From assembly GCA_958405355.1 (NCBI GenBank), contig CATYEA010000013.1, forward strand, positions 1-16,589: 16,589 nt of DNA, in the 5' to 3' direction. The translations under genes and the position numbers were made by a program. The notes beneath the pieces are model-generated. The model saw only the letters and a list, made by a program, of their open reading frames with translations. It was not told the DNA's origin and ran no database searches. Positions 1 to 5,861 of the stretch are shown here, piece after piece. This DNA comes from an uncultured Lachnospiraceae bacterium (GTDB taxonomy: Bacteria > Bacillota > Clostridia > Lachnospirales > Lachnospiraceae). How positions within the stretch are numbered: the stretch's first letter is position 1; the number at the start of each line of letters is the position of its first letter.

Positions 1-495
1 AATCGTTTCACCTTCAACATCGACCTTAGTCTCGACAAATCCCGGTTCCATCCCCTCCTGAATCTCAAACCCTTCTACTTTAAATGCAACAAAGGCAAAA
101 TAATCATCGACCATACTCTGTTTTACCGTCACTGTGACACCGCCATCGTTCACTGAAACTCCCGGAAAATCTACAACCCCGGAATCTTCCACAAATTGTT
201 TCTTTTCTTCACTGACATAAAATTCTTCTTCAATTCCCTGGCTCCATTTCATATAAGCCGCCGCTCCCACTGTAATCGTTCCCAGAATCAAAACAGTAAC
301 AAGAATAGCCATTGTAAGTTTTCTCCGCTTGCCTTTTCTAAAAAGTGCTCCAGTATTTACCCTTTTATTTCCTTCCATTTTACTTTGTAACGCTTCGCAT
401 TGAATCCGTGCAAACGCCTCATTTGCTTTGTTCTGCACCACTTCTGGAATTTGAATCTCCTGATTTAAAATTTCGAAAATATTCCCCACATCCAT
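1..495 (-). CDS. Anti-sigma factor, DUF4179-like membrane protein (partial, C-terminus beyond left edge)
   Basis: The reading frame stays open from a start at 495 to the left edge and shows 165 residues. Residues 1-60 are a soluble, charged N-terminal segment, residues about 61-82 form one hydrophobic membrane helix ending in AAAYM, and the remainder looks extracytoplasmic and beta-rich. This matches the layout of DUF4179-type proteins that are encoded just after an ECF sigma factor and hold it at the membrane. The start ATG overlaps the sigma stop codon (TAATG) and is preceded by GGAGGG, so translation is probably coupled, as expected for a sigma/anti-sigma pair that must be made in fixed ratio. 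The anti-sigma role is inferred from architecture and position. The signal sensed cannot be read from the sequence, and the C-terminal domain lies outside the window. Confidence 0.8.
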   Translation of the reverse strand, partial: MDVGNIFEILNQEIQIPEVVQNKANEAFARIQCEALQSKMEGNKRVNTGALFRKGKRRKLTMAILVTVLILGTITVGAAAYMKWSQGIEEEFYVSEEKKQFVEDSGVVDFPGVSVNDGGVTVTVKQSMVDDYFAFVAFKVEGFEIQEGMEPGFVETKVDVEGETI

Positions 496-1019
496 TACAA
501 CGCCCTCCTTTCACCATTTCCCCGATAAACTTCAGACAGGCGTTCCCGCCCTCTGACCAGCCGGGTCCTGACAGTTGCTTCCGGTATTTCTAAAATCTGA
601 CTGATTTCACTTGTTTTAAATCCTTCAATATAATATAACATCATTACCAAACGATATTTCTCATCTAATAATCTCAATGTTTCCTTCCACTCCACTTTGT
701 CCAAGTCAGTATCATTTGAAGAAAGCCCAAATAACGCTTCATCTCCAAATAAAGTTTGATTTCTTCTAATGTGGTCTTTACATTTTTTAACCAATATCCG
801 TGTTATCCATGTTTTAAAATACCTTGGTTCTTTTAAACCTTTTAAATTTCGCCAGCAACTAAAAATTGTATCCTGTATGGTATCTGCAATATCCTCGTCC
901 GACCACATAATAGATTTGGCCACCTTATACAAAGACTGCATCTGCATTTGCATTAACCGGGTAAACGCATCTGCATCACCCTTTTTTGCTTCTTGTACTA
1001 ATTGTATCAATTGTTCCAT
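495..1019 (-). CDS. ECF-family RNA polymerase sigma factor
   Basis: This 174-residue protein has the two-domain layout of ECF (group IV) sigma-70 factors. Region 2 spans about residues 20-85, with the acidic DEDIADTIQDTIF segment followed by YFKTWITRILVKKC, which contacts the -10 element. Region 4 spans about 110-165, with a helix-turn-helix (TSEISQILEIPEATVRTRL) for the -35 element. No region 3 is present, as expected. The ATG at 1019 has an AGGAGG site 6 bases upstream. It overlaps the downstream membrane anti-sigma gene by one base and is preceded by its own ECF-type promoter (1078-1104), suggesting autoregulation. The sequence does not show which stress it answers to. The divergent aldo-keto reductase is a possible regulon member, but its own promoter looks like a housekeeping one. 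Confidence 0.92.
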   Translation of the reverse strand: MEQLIQLVQEAKKGDADAFTRLMQMQMQSLYKVAKSIMWSDEDIADTIQDTIFSCWRNLKGLKEPRYFKTWITRILVKKCKDHIRRNQTLFGDEALFGLSSNDTDLDKVEWKETLRLLDEKYRLVMMLYYIEGFKTSEISQILEIPEATVRTRLVRGRERLSEVYRGNGERRAL

Positions 1020-1047
1020 TCACTAAGCCTCCTTTTTCCAATCGATA

Positions 1048-1070
1048 TATAAAGAAATATTTTCTTTATA
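1048..1070. promoter_or_regulatory. Perfect dyad, operator candidate at the sigma-gene transcription start
   Basis: Two 10-base arms, TATAAAGAAA and TTTCTTTATA, are exact reverse complements separated by TAT. The dyad lies just downstream of the ECF-type -10 element, where a bound protein would block transcription of the sigma gene. Its core (AAGAAATAT...TTTCTT) recurs in the second dyad at 1106-1123, which argues for one shared regulator. The region is AT-rich, so some palindromes are expected by chance. The regulator is unknown. Confidence 0.5.
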
Positions 1071-1077
1071 CTTATTA

Positions 1078-1104
1078 GACGGCCATAATTCGAAAAATGT
1101 TTCA
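1078..1104 (-). promoter_or_regulatory. ECF-type autoregulatory promoter
   Basis: On the minus strand a TGAAAC -35 element (1104-1099) is followed after 17 bases by CGTC (1081-1078). This matches the TGAAAC/CGTC consensus of SigM/SigW/SigX-like ECF factors. It lies about 60 bases upstream of the sigma-factor start, so it most simply drives the sigma/anti-sigma operon from its own product. Confidence 0.6.
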
Positions 1105-1105
1105 T

Positions 1106-1123
1106 CAAGAAATATATTTCTTG
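1106..1123. promoter_or_regulatory. Perfect 18-bp palindrome, operator candidate
   Basis: CAAGAAATATATTTCTTG reads identically on both strands. It overlaps the -35 hexamer of the rightward aldo-keto reductase promoter and abuts the -35 of the leftward ECF promoter, so one bound dimer could affect both directions. It shares its core with the dyad at 1048-1070. Confidence 0.55.
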
Positions 1124-1149
1124 CTTTATACCCTCGTTTCAAGTATGAT
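1121..1149 (+). promoter_or_regulatory. SigA-type promoter of the aldo-keto reductase gene
   Basis: TTGCTT (1121-1126), a 17-base spacer and TATGAT (1144-1149) fit a vegetative promoter. Transcription would begin near 1156, about 40 bases upstream of the start codon. The -35 hexamer overlaps the palindrome at 1106-1123, suggesting repression. Confidence 0.55.
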
Positions 1150-1196
1150 AAGAATGAGGGATCGATAACAAAAATTTATATTTGGAGGTATACAAA

Positions 1197-2039
1197 ATGG
1201 AGGTTAAAAAAATTTTCACCTTAAGTAATGGTGTGGAAATTCCTGGCATTGGCTTCGGAACATGGCAGGCCAAGGATGATGCTGCCGTCAACTGCGTTAA
1301 AGCAGCGCTTGAGGCTGGTTACCGTCATATTGACACAGCAACATTATATAAAAATGAAGGAAGCGTTGGACAGGCCATCGCAGAATGCGGTCTGAAACGT
1401 GAAGATGTATTTGTAACAAGTAAATTATGGAATTCGAAACGCGGCTACGATAAGACAATGGCTGCTTTTGAAACAACGATGGAAACTATGGGACTGGATT
1501 ACTTAGATTTATACTTGATTCACTGGCCAGCTACAGCACACCGCTTTGATAACTGGAAAGAAATCAATCTGGATACATGGAAAGCCATCACAGAACTTTA
1601 TAAAGCCGGACGTATCCGCGCCATCGGTGTATCCAACTTCCTGCCACATCATCTGGAACCGCTGATGCAGACCGAAATTCAGCCAATGATCGACCAGATT
1701 GAATACCATCCAGGATATCTTCAGCAGGAAACTGTAGACTATTGTCAGTCCAACGGCATTGTTGTTGAAGCATGGAGTCCTCTCGGAAATGGTCAGGTCC
1801 TCAACAATGAATTCCTTGCATCCATCGCTGAAAAATACGGCAAGAGTGTGGCACAGATTTGTATCCGTTTCGCTGTTCAGAACGGTATTATCCCGCTTCC
1901 AAAGTCTGTAACACCATCCCGTATTGCATCCAATCTTGATGTTTACAATTTTGAGATTTCTGATGAAGATATGAAAGCAATTGCCGCTATGGAACAGACC
2001 GGATTCTCCGGCTGGAACCCAGACGAAGTTGATTTCTAA
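1197..2039 (+). CDS. Aldo-keto reductase (AKR5-like, NADPH-dependent)
   Basis: This 280-residue protein is full length for the aldo-keto reductase TIM-barrel superfamily, which reduces aldehydes and ketones with NAD(P)H in the cytosol. The catalytic tetrad is visible as D46, Y51, K76 and H109 in the motifs GYRHIDTATLYKNE, SKLW and LIHWP. The cofactor-site motifs GVSNF and IPLPKSVTPSRI follow. It most resembles the bacterial 2,5-diketo-gluconate/methylglyoxal reductase group, but the physiological substrate cannot be read from sequence. The start at ATG 1197 is chosen because GGAGG lies 8 bases upstream; a longer frame beginning with TTG at 1182 would place the ribosome site inside the coding region. 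It stands alone, divergent from the sigma gene, with a promoter overlapped by a palindrome, which suggests inducible expression. Confidence 0.93.
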   Translation: MEVKKIFTLSNGVEIPGIGFGTWQAKDDAAVNCVKAALEAGYRHIDTATLYKNEGSVGQAIAECGLKREDVFVTSKLWNSKRGYDKTMAAFETTMETMGLDYLDLYLIHWPATAHRFDNWKEINLDTWKAITELYKAGRIRAIGVSNFLPHHLEPLMQTEIQPMIDQIEYHPGYLQQETVDYCQSNGIVVEAWSPLGNGQVLNNEFLASIAEKYGKSVAQICIRFAVQNGIIPLPKSVTPSRIASNLDVYNFEISDEDMKAIAAMEQTGFSGWNPDEVDF

Positions 2040-2045
2040 AAAGTC

Positions 2046-2121
2046 TATACCTATTCGGGCATCCCGTAATACATACCCTTCGGGCGGGCGCACTCCGTCA
2101 GGCTCCGCGCGATAAGGTATA
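2046..2121. repeat. GC-rich folded intergenic element, possible interspersed repeat
   Basis: This 76-base block is much richer in GC than its flanks. It is bounded by a 7-base inverted repeat (TATACCT at 2046-2052 and AGGTATA at 2115-2121). Inside are a small hairpin CGGG-CAT-CCCG (2056-2066), a CCC-TTC-GGG hairpin (2076-2084) and GCGG/CCGC arms (2084-2087 and 2105-2108). It lies between the aldo-keto reductase stop and that gene's terminator and does not itself look like a terminator, since no T-run follows. The closed shape and different base composition suggest a REP-like mobile palindromic unit or a structured 3' UTR. Copy number elsewhere is unknown. Confidence 0.4.
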
Positions 2122-2131
2122 CATCCAAAAC

Positions 2132-2172
2132 ACCGCCTTGAACAAATTATAAATGTCCAAGGCGGTATTTTT
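2132..2172 (+). terminator. Intrinsic terminator after the aldo-keto reductase gene
   Basis: A perfect 9-bp stem, ACCGCCTTG (2132-2140) with CAAGGCGGT (2158-2166), is followed by ATTTTT. The loop is 17 bases. Confidence 0.85.
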
Positions 2173-2234
2173 ATGAATAAATAAAGCTGTCTTACGTTTC
2201 CAGATATTGGCATGGTAAATATAGGTCCATTCAC

Positions 2235-2266
2235 TTGACAACGGTCGTCCTGTTAGTCTAAACTAA
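2235..2266 (+). promoter_or_regulatory. Promoter with overlapping TTAG/CTAA dyad
   Basis: TTGACA (2235-2240) and TAAACT (2259-2264) are spaced by 18 bases. The dyad TTAGTCTAAACTAA (2253-2266), with exact arms TTAGT and ACTAA, covers the -10 element. TTAG/CTAA half-sites resemble DtxR/IdeR-family operators, which would suggest metal control of the downstream gene. That assignment is a resemblance only. Confidence 0.5.
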
Positions 2267-2317
2267 ATAGCGCAGCTGATTGCACACGAATCATAATGAC
2301 TACCAAAGGAGGCCCCA

Positions 2318-2674
2318 ATGAACACTAAAATCCAACGACCACTCATGTTAATAACCATCGTACTGTGTGTACTACTTTTTATTGAACGATTTACTGGTGA
2401 AATTCCGCATGCAATATTCGGCTTTATACTCACAATACTTCCTGGAATACACACCTGGCAGCAAATGACTAAAATGAAATATAAAAACAAGTATACCCGC
2501 CTGGTGGATTGGGTACTTCTAATCTCTCTGGCAATTCTGCTTGTTACCGGAATTTTAGCACATCCGATGCACAGCGTACTGGTAATTAAGATTTTACATA
2601 AGTTTTCTGCGGTTATTTTTGTGCTTGGACTTATTGTTCATATCTTTCAGCACGTAAAAAAAGCACGTTGCTAG
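2318..2674 (+). CDS. Small four-helix membrane protein, DUF4405-like, possible heme ligands
   Basis: This 118-residue protein consists almost entirely of four hydrophobic helices, at about residues 8-25, 29-47, 62-82 and 87-112. Histidines sit at membrane positions (H31, H45, H82, H85, H94, H108, H112). This pattern resembles DUF4405 proteins, which are thought to be small cytochrome b-like or flavocytochrome-related membrane proteins, so heme binding is plausible but unproven. The start ATG follows AAAGGAGG with ideal spacing. The gene has its own promoter and ends just before a bidirectional terminator, so it is monocistronic. The charged loop KMKYKNKYTR (about residues 52-61) is probably cytosolic by the positive-inside rule. 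No partner reductase or quinone enzyme is adjacent, so its electron donor is unknown. Confidence 0.7.
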   Translation: MNTKIQRPLMLITIVLCVLLFIERFTGEIPHAIFGFILTILPGIHTWQQMTKMKYKNKYTRLVDWVLLISLAILLVTGILAHPMHSVLVIKILHKFSAVIFVLGLIVHIFQHVKKARC

Positions 2675-2701
2675 CTCATTTCTTTGCATTTTATGACAAA
2701 A

Positions 2702-2750
2702 AAGTGTCGCTCCATAACTAAGAATTTGTTATTTTGCGACACTTCCATTT
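2702..2750. terminator. Bidirectional intrinsic terminator
   Basis: AAGTGTCGC (2702-2710) and GCGACACTT (2736-2744) form a perfect 9-bp stem, extended by an inner ATAAC/GTTAT helix. A T-rich run follows on the plus strand (CCATTTTATTT) and six Ts follow on the minus strand. It therefore serves both the rightward membrane-protein gene and the leftward thioesterase gene. Confidence 0.85.
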
Positions 2751-3148
2751 TATTTATTCAATTTTGCTGCTGCCTTTGCTTCAATCTTGTCTTTCTGAAC
2801 ATAGGCTCTGACATGAGTTCCTGTGCCAATAACACCAGCCTCATCCACTGCTTCAAAAGAAAACGTCACCATCTTCTTTTCAACTTTTTCAACCTTCGCT
2901 GTACATGAAACCTTCATACCTACAGGTGTCGGTGAAGAATGGGTAATATCCAGAGTAACGCCAACACTGGCTTCTCCTTCCTCACTGGCCTGGTCCATAC
3001 ACATGAAACAAGTCTTTTCTGCCAATGCAACCAGAACCGGTGTACCAAATACGTTCGGTGTTCCCGGAACAGCGCTGGCTGCCGTCATATCCGGTGTAAC
3101 CACCTGTTCACAAGTAAATGTTGTCCCTAATAACTGTTCTTTTTCCAT
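2750..3148 (-). CDS. FlK-type hotdog-fold acyl-CoA thioesterase
   Basis: This 132-residue protein has the size and sequence style of the fluoroacetyl-CoA thioesterase (FlK) branch of hotdog-fold enzymes, which hydrolyse short acyl-CoA thioesters as cytosolic dimers. The FlK catalytic triad Thr42/Glu50/His76 maps with conserved spacing to T36 (GTPVLVALAE), E44 and H70 (DITHSSPTPVG). Many gut Firmicutes carry such a protein, and fluoroacetate is unlikely to be the natural substrate here; a housekeeping or detoxifying role for a small acyl-CoA is more likely. The start ATG has an AAGGAG site. It is the last gene of a three-gene leftward unit with an HPr-like protein and a DUF362 ferredoxin-like protein, and it ends at a strong terminator. 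Confidence 0.82.
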   Translation of the reverse strand: MEKEQLLGTTFTCEQVVTPDMTAASAVPGTPNVFGTPVLVALAEKTCFMCMDQASEEGEASVGVTLDITHSSPTPVGMKVSCTAKVEKVEKKMVTFSFEAVDEAGVIGTGTHVRAYVQKDKIEAKAAAKLNK

Positions 3149-3188
3149 ACTTTCTCCTTTTCCGCCGCATCCCCGAATCTTTACTGCT

Positions 3189-3416
3189 TTACTGAATAAA
3201 TGCTTTTAAAGAATCAATCAAAGTATCCGGGTTATCCCCATGAACCTGAATATTGATTGGTTTGCTTAAATCAAGGCTGAAAATACCCATAATGGATTTT
3301 GCATCGATAACATAACGTCCGGATACTAAATCTACATCGCCGTCATATACTGCTACAATACGGTTAAATTCTTTCACATCTTCAATACTCTGTAATAAAA
3401 TAGTTGCTTCCTTCAT
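3189..3416 (-). CDS. HPr-like protein lacking the active-site histidine
   Basis: This 75-residue protein matches the second half of HPr of the phosphotransferase system: VSGRYVIDAKSIMGIFSLDL aligns with the region around regulatory Ser46 (here S41). The usual active-site motif HARPA around His15 is missing. The corresponding segment reads QSIEDVKEFNRI, and the only histidine is H59. It therefore cannot accept phosphate from enzyme I in the normal way, but it may still be phosphorylated on serine or act as a binding protein, like Crh in Bacillus. The ATG at 3416 is chosen because GGAGAT lies at good spacing; an ATG at 3428 follows its AAGG too closely. It lies 37 bases after the DUF362 gene and 40 bases before the thioesterase gene, so the three are probably co-transcribed. 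Confidence 0.8.
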   Translation of the reverse strand: MKEATILLQSIEDVKEFNRIVAVYDGDVDLVSGRYVIDAKSIMGIFSLDLSKPINIQVHGDNPDTLIDSLKAFIQ

Positions 3417-3453
3417 ATTAATCTCCATTCCTTTCTAGGCACAAATAGTGCTG

Positions 3454-4560
3454 TTAAATCTGAATTAATTCATAGTCATCTGTTCCAAGTCCCAGCTTCT
3501 TGGCATGTTCCAAACAGCTGGTCCAGTTTGTGTCCGGGAATATATCAGTGAAATGATCATGATGTACATGTTCCACCTCATCCAGAACACTGCCCCTGCA
3601 AATCGGCTGTCTGTTGACAGCATCCGCACAGGCTTTATCCAAAGCCACCGGATCAAAGGATGCAAACATCCCCACATCCGGAACAATTGGTGCATCATTT
3701 TCTCCATGACAGTCACAATATGGGGATACATCCATAACCAGACTGATATGGAAATTCGGTCGTCCGTCAATAACCGCTTTTGTGTACTCCGCCATCTTAC
3801 AATTCAAAATGTCATTGGATTCATCCGATGCCGGTTTTACTGCATCCATCGGACAGACTCCGATACAGCGTCCGCAGCCGACACATTTATTATGGTCGAT
3901 TGATGCTTTCTTATCCGAAATGGTAATCGCATCATGGGCACATACTTTTGTACACTGGCCACAGCCGATACATTTTCTTTCGGATATATGCGGCTTGCCT
4001 GCACTGTGCATTTCCATCTTACCGGCTCTGGAACCACATCCCATACCGATATTTTTAATCGCTCCGCCAAAGCCGGCCGCTTCATGACCTTTAAAATGAT
4101 TCAGCGAAATAATGATATCCGCATCCATTACGGCCTGACCGATCTTAGCTTCCTTGACATAGGTCCCGCCTTCCACCGGCACAAGGGCTTCGTCCGTCCC
4201 CTTCAACCCGTCTGCAATAATCACATGACATCCGGTTGAAAATGGTGAAAAGCCATTGACATAAGCACTGTCCAGATGATCCAGTGCATTTTTTCGGCCA
4301 CCGACATAGAGGGTATTGCAATCCGTCAAAAACGGCTTTCCGCCCATGCTTTTTACAAAATCCACAACGGTCTTGGCATAGTTTGGGCGAAGATAAGCCA
4401 GGTTTCCCGGTTCTCCAAAATGAATTTTAATAGCCACATACTTGTTATTAAAATCAATGGTGTCCATTCCGGCCGTCTTCATCAGGCGCACCAGCTTCTG
4501 CTGTATATTTTCCCGTATAGTCGCACGGAAATTCGCAAAATATACCTTCGATTTTTCCAT
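3454..4560 (-). CDS. DUF362 protein with two 4Fe-4S ferredoxin motifs
   Basis: This 368-residue protein has a DUF362 core interrupted by a bacterial-type ferredoxin domain. The two clusters are visible as C197/C200/C203/C207 (CIGCGQCTKVC) and C226/C229/C232/C236 (CVGCGRCIGVC). The core carries NHFKGHEAAGFGGAIKNIGMGCGSRAGK, typical of the family. DUF362/ferredoxin proteins are cytosolic iron-sulfur proteins of anaerobes with proposed electron-transfer or metal roles and no firmly assigned reaction. The start is ATG 4560, behind AGAAGGAG. An upstream in-frame TTG at 4593 falls inside the -10 element of the promoter and so cannot be the start. It is the first gene of the leftward unit with the HPr-like protein and the thioesterase. 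Confidence 0.88.
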   Translation of the reverse strand: MEKSKVYFANFRATIRENIQQKLVRLMKTAGMDTIDFNNKYVAIKIHFGEPGNLAYLRPNYAKTVVDFVKSMGGKPFLTDCNTLYVGGRKNALDHLDSAYVNGFSPFSTGCHVIIADGLKGTDEALVPVEGGTYVKEAKIGQAVMDADIIISLNHFKGHEAAGFGGAIKNIGMGCGSRAGKMEMHSAGKPHISERKCIGCGQCTKVCAHDAITISDKKASIDHNKCVGCGRCIGVCPMDAVKPASDESNDILNCKMAEYTKAVIDGRPNFHISLVMDVSPYCDCHGENDAPIVPDVGMFASFDPVALDKACADAVNRQPICRGSVLDEVEHVHHDHFTDIFPDTNWTSCLEHAKKLGLGTDDYELIQI

Positions 4561-4592
4561 TTTCTTTCTCCTTCTGTTATCCTGCTCCTTCA

Positions 4593-4621
4593 ATTCTAAT
4601 ACGCCTCGAAAAGGCTGTCAA
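4593..4621 (-). promoter_or_regulatory. Strong SigA-type promoter of the DUF362 operon
   Basis: On the minus strand TTGACA (4621-4616) is followed by a 17-base spacer and TAGAAT (4598-4593), a near-consensus promoter. The spacer holds a short GCCT/AGGC inverted repeat. The predicted start of transcription lies about 25 bases upstream of the ATG at 4560. Confidence 0.8.
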
Positions 4622-4632
4622 TCCATTTCTTC

Positions 4633-4661
4633 TTGATTTCATCCATAGTAAATGCTATTAT
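4633..4661 (+). promoter_or_regulatory. Probable promoter of the malic enzyme operon
   Basis: TTGATT (4633-4638), a 17-base spacer and TATTAT (4656-4661) lie 45 bases upstream of the malic enzyme start. It is arranged back-to-back with the leftward DUF362 promoter, whose -35 lies 12 bases away. Confidence 0.5.
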
Positions 4662-4705
4662 TATTCATGTATTTTAATAAACTTATGATGAAAGGAATAT
4701 AGAAA

Positions 4706-5860
4706 ATGACAGTGAATGAGAAAGCATTAAAGCTCCATGAAGAATGGCAGGGAAAAATTGAAACCACTTCCAAATGCCGTATAAAAACACGTGAAGACCT
4801 GGCTCTTGCCTATACACCAGGCGTTGCTGAACCTTGTAAAGTCATCGCCGAAAACAAGGATGCAGTTTACACATATACAAGTAAAGCAAATACCGTTGCC
4901 GTTGTCTCCGACGGTTCCGCTGTTCTCGGTCTCGGCAACATCGGCGCTTATGCAGCCATGCCGGTTATGGAAGGAAAAGCAGCTCTGTTCAAAGAATTCG
5001 GAAATGTCAATGCCGTTCCAATCTGCCTGGATACTCAGGATACGGAAGAAATTATTGAAACTGTCATCCGCATTGCTCCGGCCTTTGGCGGAATCAACCT
5101 GGAAGATATCTCCGCACCTCGGTGCTTTGAAATTGAAACACGCTTAAAAGAAGTCCTGGATATTCCTGTTTTCCATGATGACCAGCACGGCACAGCCATC
5201 GTCGTTCTGGCGGGAATTATGAACGGACTCCGTCTGACAGGTAAGAAAAAAGAAGACTGTCAGGTCGTTGTCAATGGCGCAGGTTCTGCTGGTATCGCCA
5301 TTACCCGTCTCCTTTTGACCTATGGCTTTAAACATGTAACCATGTGCGACCGGTTTGGTATTATTTCTAAAAATTATCCAAACCTGAACTGGATGCAGGA
5401 AGAGATGACCAAATATACAAACCTTGAAAATAAAGAAGGAACTCTGGCTGACGCCTTAAAGGGCGCAGATGTTTTTGTCGGTGTTTCCGCACCAGGCATC
5501 GTTACCGCCGAAATGGTTTCTTCTATGAATAAAGATGCCATCATGTTCGCTATGGCAAATCCGGTTCCTGAAATCATGCCGGATATTGCAAGAGCTGCCG
5601 GTGCACGGGTTGTCGGTACAGGACGTTCTGATTTTCCAAACCAGATTAATAACGTAACAGCATTCCCTGGCATTTTCAAAGGTGCACTGGAAGGTCGTGC
5701 CCGTCAGATTACTGAAGAAATGAAATTGGCCGCTGCCGCCGCCCTGGCCGGACTTGTCTCCGATGAAGAATTGTCCGAAGACTTCATTATGCCGGACCCA
5801 TTCGACCCACGAATTGTAGATGTGGTTTCTAAAGCAGTTAAAGACCATATTGCAGACTGA
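4706..5860 (+). CDS. NAD(P)-dependent malic enzyme
   Basis: This 384-residue short-form malic enzyme oxidatively decarboxylates malate to pyruvate with reduction of NAD(P), linking C4 acids to pyruvate in the cytosol. The N-terminal domain carries the catalytic tyrosine Y36 (LAYTPGVAEPC), the loop SDGSAVLGLGNIG and the catalytic lysine K91 (EGKAALFK). Metal ligands are E133/D134 (NLEDISAP) and D158/D159 (FHDDQHGTA). The Rossmann motif GAGSAG is at 191-196. Length and motifs are typical of the bacterial YtsJ/MaeA-like group without the phosphotransacetylase extension; cofactor preference cannot be read with certainty. The ATG follows AAAGGAA. The next gene starts one base after its stop, so the two are co-translated. 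Confidence 0.95.
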   Translation: MTVNEKALKLHEEWQGKIETTSKCRIKTREDLALAYTPGVAEPCKVIAENKDAVYTYTSKANTVAVVSDGSAVLGLGNIGAYAAMPVMEGKAALFKEFGNVNAVPICLDTQDTEEIIETVIRIAPAFGGINLEDISAPRCFEIETRLKEVLDIPVFHDDQHGTAIVVLAGIMNGLRLTGKKKEDCQVVVNGAGSAGIAITRLLLTYGFKHVTMCDRFGIISKNYPNLNWMQEEMTKYTNLENKEGTLADALKGADVFVGVSAPGIVTAEMVSSMNKDAIMFAMANPVPEIMPDIARAAGARVVGTGRSDFPNQINNVTAFPGIFKGALEGRARQITEEMKLAAAAALAGLVSDEELSEDFIMPDPFDPRIVDVVSKAVKDHIAD

Positions 5861-5861
5861 T

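Noticed and set aside
1344..1353. 10-nt match of the candidate guide 5' part within the aldo-keto reductase gene
   Set aside because: It lies mid-gene in AT-rich sequence, does not continue past TTATATAAAA and is not at a promoter, so chance is the best explanation.
1509..2234. Long minus-strand frame opposite the aldo-keto reductase
   Set aside because: It is the antisense shadow of a gene with a complete catalytic tetrad and has no ribosome site or domain of its own.
4561..4593. Upstream TTG start for the DUF362 protein
   Set aside because: It falls inside the -10 element of the strong promoter, so it would not be transcribed. ATG 4560 has a good ribosome site.
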